In this document: positions 61,974 through 64,000 of the stretch, piece by piece | Numbering within the stretch: position 1 is the stretch's first letter | Layout: every line of letters begins with the position of its first letter | Source of the DNA: Cyanophora paradoxa | Taxonomy: Eukaryota; Glaucocystophyceae; Cyanophorales; Cyanophoraceae | Assembly: GCA_004431415.1 (NCBI GenBank) | Contig: QPMI01000082.1 | Span: 1 to 64,000 of the forward strand | Length of the DNA: 64,000 nt | Direction: 5' to 3' | The notes under the pieces: generated by a model | Database searches by the model: none | Told to the model about the DNA's origin: nothing | The model's input: the letters and a program-made list of their open reading frames with translations, nothing else | Position numbers and translations under genes: made by a program

Positions 61974-62462
61974 ATGCTCGCGCGTGCGGCCTTAAGGACA
62001 GCGTGCGTGGCGGGCGCGCGGAGCGGGCTGCGGATTTGCGCTCTGCAAGCATGTAGCCGCTCACCGGCGACGCCGGCGCTCCGCTCGTTTACGTCGACGC
62101 GCACGCCATCATCCTCTGCGCAAGCGGTGGGCGCGCCGGCGCCACAGAGCTCGAGCGCCGACTTCGAGACAAGTCGTCGTGCTCTTCTGTTTCGTAGCCA
62201 GATGCGTGGCGTTCTCGAGCTGGATCTCCTGCTCGGAAACTGGACGGCTAAGAACATCAAGCGCCTGAACGAGCACGAGCTGCGGGAACTAGACGCCGTG
62301 CTACTTGTCGAAAATCCCGACTTACAGAAGTGGTTATTTGGCATTGAGGCCGTTCCGGAGACATTCGCCGACAACTCCGTGCTTGCCGACATCATCGCCT
62401 GGGTCAAGACCAGGCCAAGGCCCCGCCCCTACCACGGAAATCAGGGCAAGGAGTTCTTCTGA
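61974..62462 (+). CDS. SDHAF2: Succinate dehydrogenase assembly factor 2 (flavinylation factor)
   Basis: A mitochondrial matrix protein needed for FAD attachment to the SDHA subunit of complex II. Intact single-exon ORF of 162 codons. The N-terminus MLARAALRTACVAGARSGLR is an Arg/Ala-rich mitochondrial targeting peptide, followed by a Ser/Ala linker to about residue 65. The SDH5/YgfY domain reads RRALLFRSQMRGVLELDLLL, then GNWTAKNIKRLNEHELRELD and AVLLVENPDLQKWLFG, with the signature RSxxRGxxELDLLLG. The tail is VLADIIAWVKTRP, then YHGNQGKEFF. Domain length is normal. Confidence 0.93.
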   Translation: MLARAALRTACVAGARSGLRICALQACSRSPATPALRSFTSTRTPSSSAQAVGAPAPQSSSADFETSRRALLFRSQMRGVLELDLLLGNWTAKNIKRLNEHELRELDAVLLVENPDLQKWLFGIEAVPETFADNSVLADIIAWVKTRPRPRPYHGNQGKEFF

Positions 62463-64000
62463 TAGCAATTCTTCAGTTTGTAGAAGTAGAACGGATACGA
62501 ACTTAGCAATATAATTTGCATTTTTATGTGGTTGTAAAACACGAAACATTGAATGATTTTCGGTAACGTCATTATTCTCACCAGTTAGTGAGTTTTCATC
62601 ATAACCTACTTTGAACCAGCTTATCATGACTGTTCGCATTTGGACACGTACTTAAGACGCAGGTCCGGGCTACAAGTGTGGGAATGTACACTGCGGCCGC
62701 CGCGGCCGCGGGCCCAGCCCACCGAGCTCACGCTCGGCCGGCCAGGCCCATAGCTACAGGTGCCCGCATGCGCGGCGTGGTGCTGCATCGCGTCTTGTGG
62801 CGGCGGGGGTCGTCTCGGGGCGGTGGCGGGAGCCCCTACAGGCCCTGTAGGGGGCCCGACATGGAGTCAGCCTGCGGACGGGGCGCGAAAAGGGGTCAGA
62901 TCGAAATCGAAAGGTCTTGAGATCCAAATGAAATCAAACGGGGGCGCACTCGATCGACGAGCCTCCCACCCAGAGGAGCGCCTGCGCGGGCGGACCAGGG
63001 CACCTGCACGCGCGGTGCGCACCTGGGGCGCGTCTTGGGCGGGAGCCCCTACGGGCCCTGGGAGCTCGAGGGACCCGAGATGGAGTCAGCCTGCGCCGGA
63101 CCGGAGGGCGAAAAAGGGGGTCATATCGATATATCGAAAAAAAAGGTTGTGAATTCAAGCCTTAAGGCGATCAGAATCAGAGTTGCGATTACGATCAGAC
63201 TCAGAGTTGCGATTACGATCAGAAGCGCTGTGGTAGGAGGTCCGGCCGTGCCGTAGCGTAAAAAGGAGCATTTGGTCAGGTACTAATTATAACCGTTAAA
63301 CGGCTATGTGGTACTGTGCACTGCGACCGCCGTTCCCGCGGGCCCAGCCCACCAGCTAGCTGGCGCCGGTCAGCCGGGCCCCGGGCCCTGCTTTGCCCCC
63401 TAAGGAGAGCCTCGGAGTAATGCGCCTCCCTGCGAACACTAGCGCTAGCTATAGGTGCTCGCACGGTGAGTGCTGCATCGTATCTTGGGAGGTGTTCGAC
63501 TAGTTTCTGATAGCTAGTTCTAAAATTAAAGGTGCCCGCATGGCGGCGAGTACTAGTTTAAGTATTCGGTTTCAAGTTGTAGGGCGTTTTCAATTTCCCG
63601 GGGCCTCCAGGAACCCCAACTGCCCAAGAACAACGCGTCACCCGTACGCGTCACACATGCGGTTTAGGCCGTGCGGGGGTGTACGGGCCTCGTGGGGAAT
63701 GGCCGGGACGGCAAAGGCGAGGGCCTCACCTTCCTATGTGTCGCCCACACATACGTAGTTCATCGATGCAGCTAGCTGGCCGCTAGCTTGCGTGTCTACG
63801 ATGAACGCAAGAACTCCCACCACCAGAATTTGCTCCCGTCACGTGTGCAGCCTTGCTGGGAAGAAGCACAAACAGGCGTAGGTCACAGCAGATCAAATCG
63901 CAGATCAAAGCTAAAACTTCCTAATCGTAATCGCAATCGCAATGGTCATGAGGTTTGGATCTGAGTTTCGTCCAGTACTGCAAAGTAGTCATTATGCAGT
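62463..64000. repeat. Terminal intergenic stretch with dispersed repeats, no supported gene
   Basis: Two diverged copies of a segment lie at about 62,795-62,920 and 63,028-63,148, sharing GGCGGGAGCCCCTAC, GGAGTCAGCCTGCG and a GGGGTCA-ATCGA-AAAGG end. GCGGGCCCAGCCCACC occurs at 62,706 and 63,337. A 24-bp direct repeat (CAGAGTTGCGATTACGATCA) lies at 63,177-63,222. A short ORF at 63,540 has no recognisable domain. Confidence 0.55.

Noticed and set aside
62678-63152. ORFs of 80-130 codons in the terminal repeats
   Set aside because: They overlap the diverged direct repeats and encode Gly/Arg/Pro-rich peptides without a domain.

Overview
Kind of sequence. This is eukaryotic nuclear DNA from a GC-rich, gene-dense, intron-bearing protist. 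A plastid-lipid-associated (PAP/fibrillin) gene, a bHLH protein with LOV-like PAS domains, a TKL kinase, a CENP-E/kinesin-7-like motor and the dynactin actin Arp1 together suggest a photosynthetic alga with a secondary plastid, such as a stramenopile of pelagophyte type or a haptophyte. That assignment is inference; no rRNA, tRNA or marker gene fixes the species. Many host introns are short and GC-rich, have a CTGAC/CTAAC-like branch site just before the 3' AG, and several begin with GC rather than GT.

Region 1, about 1-17,660 (and probably to 20,460): a DNA-virus-like element of polinton-like-virus / virophage / giant-virus character. It is intronless and tightly packed. It carries an A32-type packaging ATPase, a TFIIB-type zinc-ribbon protein, a protein with an HUH-like motif, small membrane and candidate capsid proteins, a coiled-coil protein, a phage-style fibre ending in a peptidase S74 chaperone domain, two FN3/glycine-rich surface proteins on the minus strand, a tandem pair of paralogous virion-like proteins and an HNH endonuclease. 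Most genes share a T-rich motif (TTTTTCTGA-like) 10-25 nt before the ATG. Nearly every gene except the HNH gene is interrupted by single-base frameshifts, so it is either a decaying endogenous element or a poorly polished sequence. No major capsid protein or DNA polymerase could be recognised here; they may lie left of base 1.

Region 2, 17,660-20,460: a border zone with three tracts of the heptamer ACTTGGG whose flanks resemble one another, an unrecognised spliced gene, and one more small ORF with the viral promoter motif.

Region 3, 20,460-64,000: host genes in order: RING-H2 E3 ligase (-), PAP/fibrillin (-), F-box plus pseudo-PP2C (+), pallidin-like BLOC-1 subunit (+), FKBP-TPR immunophilin (-), a lone nuclease-like ORF (+), bHLH-PAS-PAS (LOV-like) regulator (+), HDAC11-like deacetylase (-), METTL21-type methyltransferase (-), an unknown possibly plastid-targeted gene (+), ZMAT2/Snu23 splicing factor (+), TKL kinase (+) whose last exon lies in a 0.7 kb tandem duplication, kinesin (-), unknown gene (+), ABHD17-like hydrolase (-), CCCH/RS/coiled-coil protein (-), Arp1 (+) and SDHAF2 (+). 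Between them lie short tandem repeats, GC-palindromic DNA (GCGCATGC, GCCTAGTAGGC) and long poly(C)/poly(G) tracts. Exon limits of host genes are approximate because they were placed by eye.
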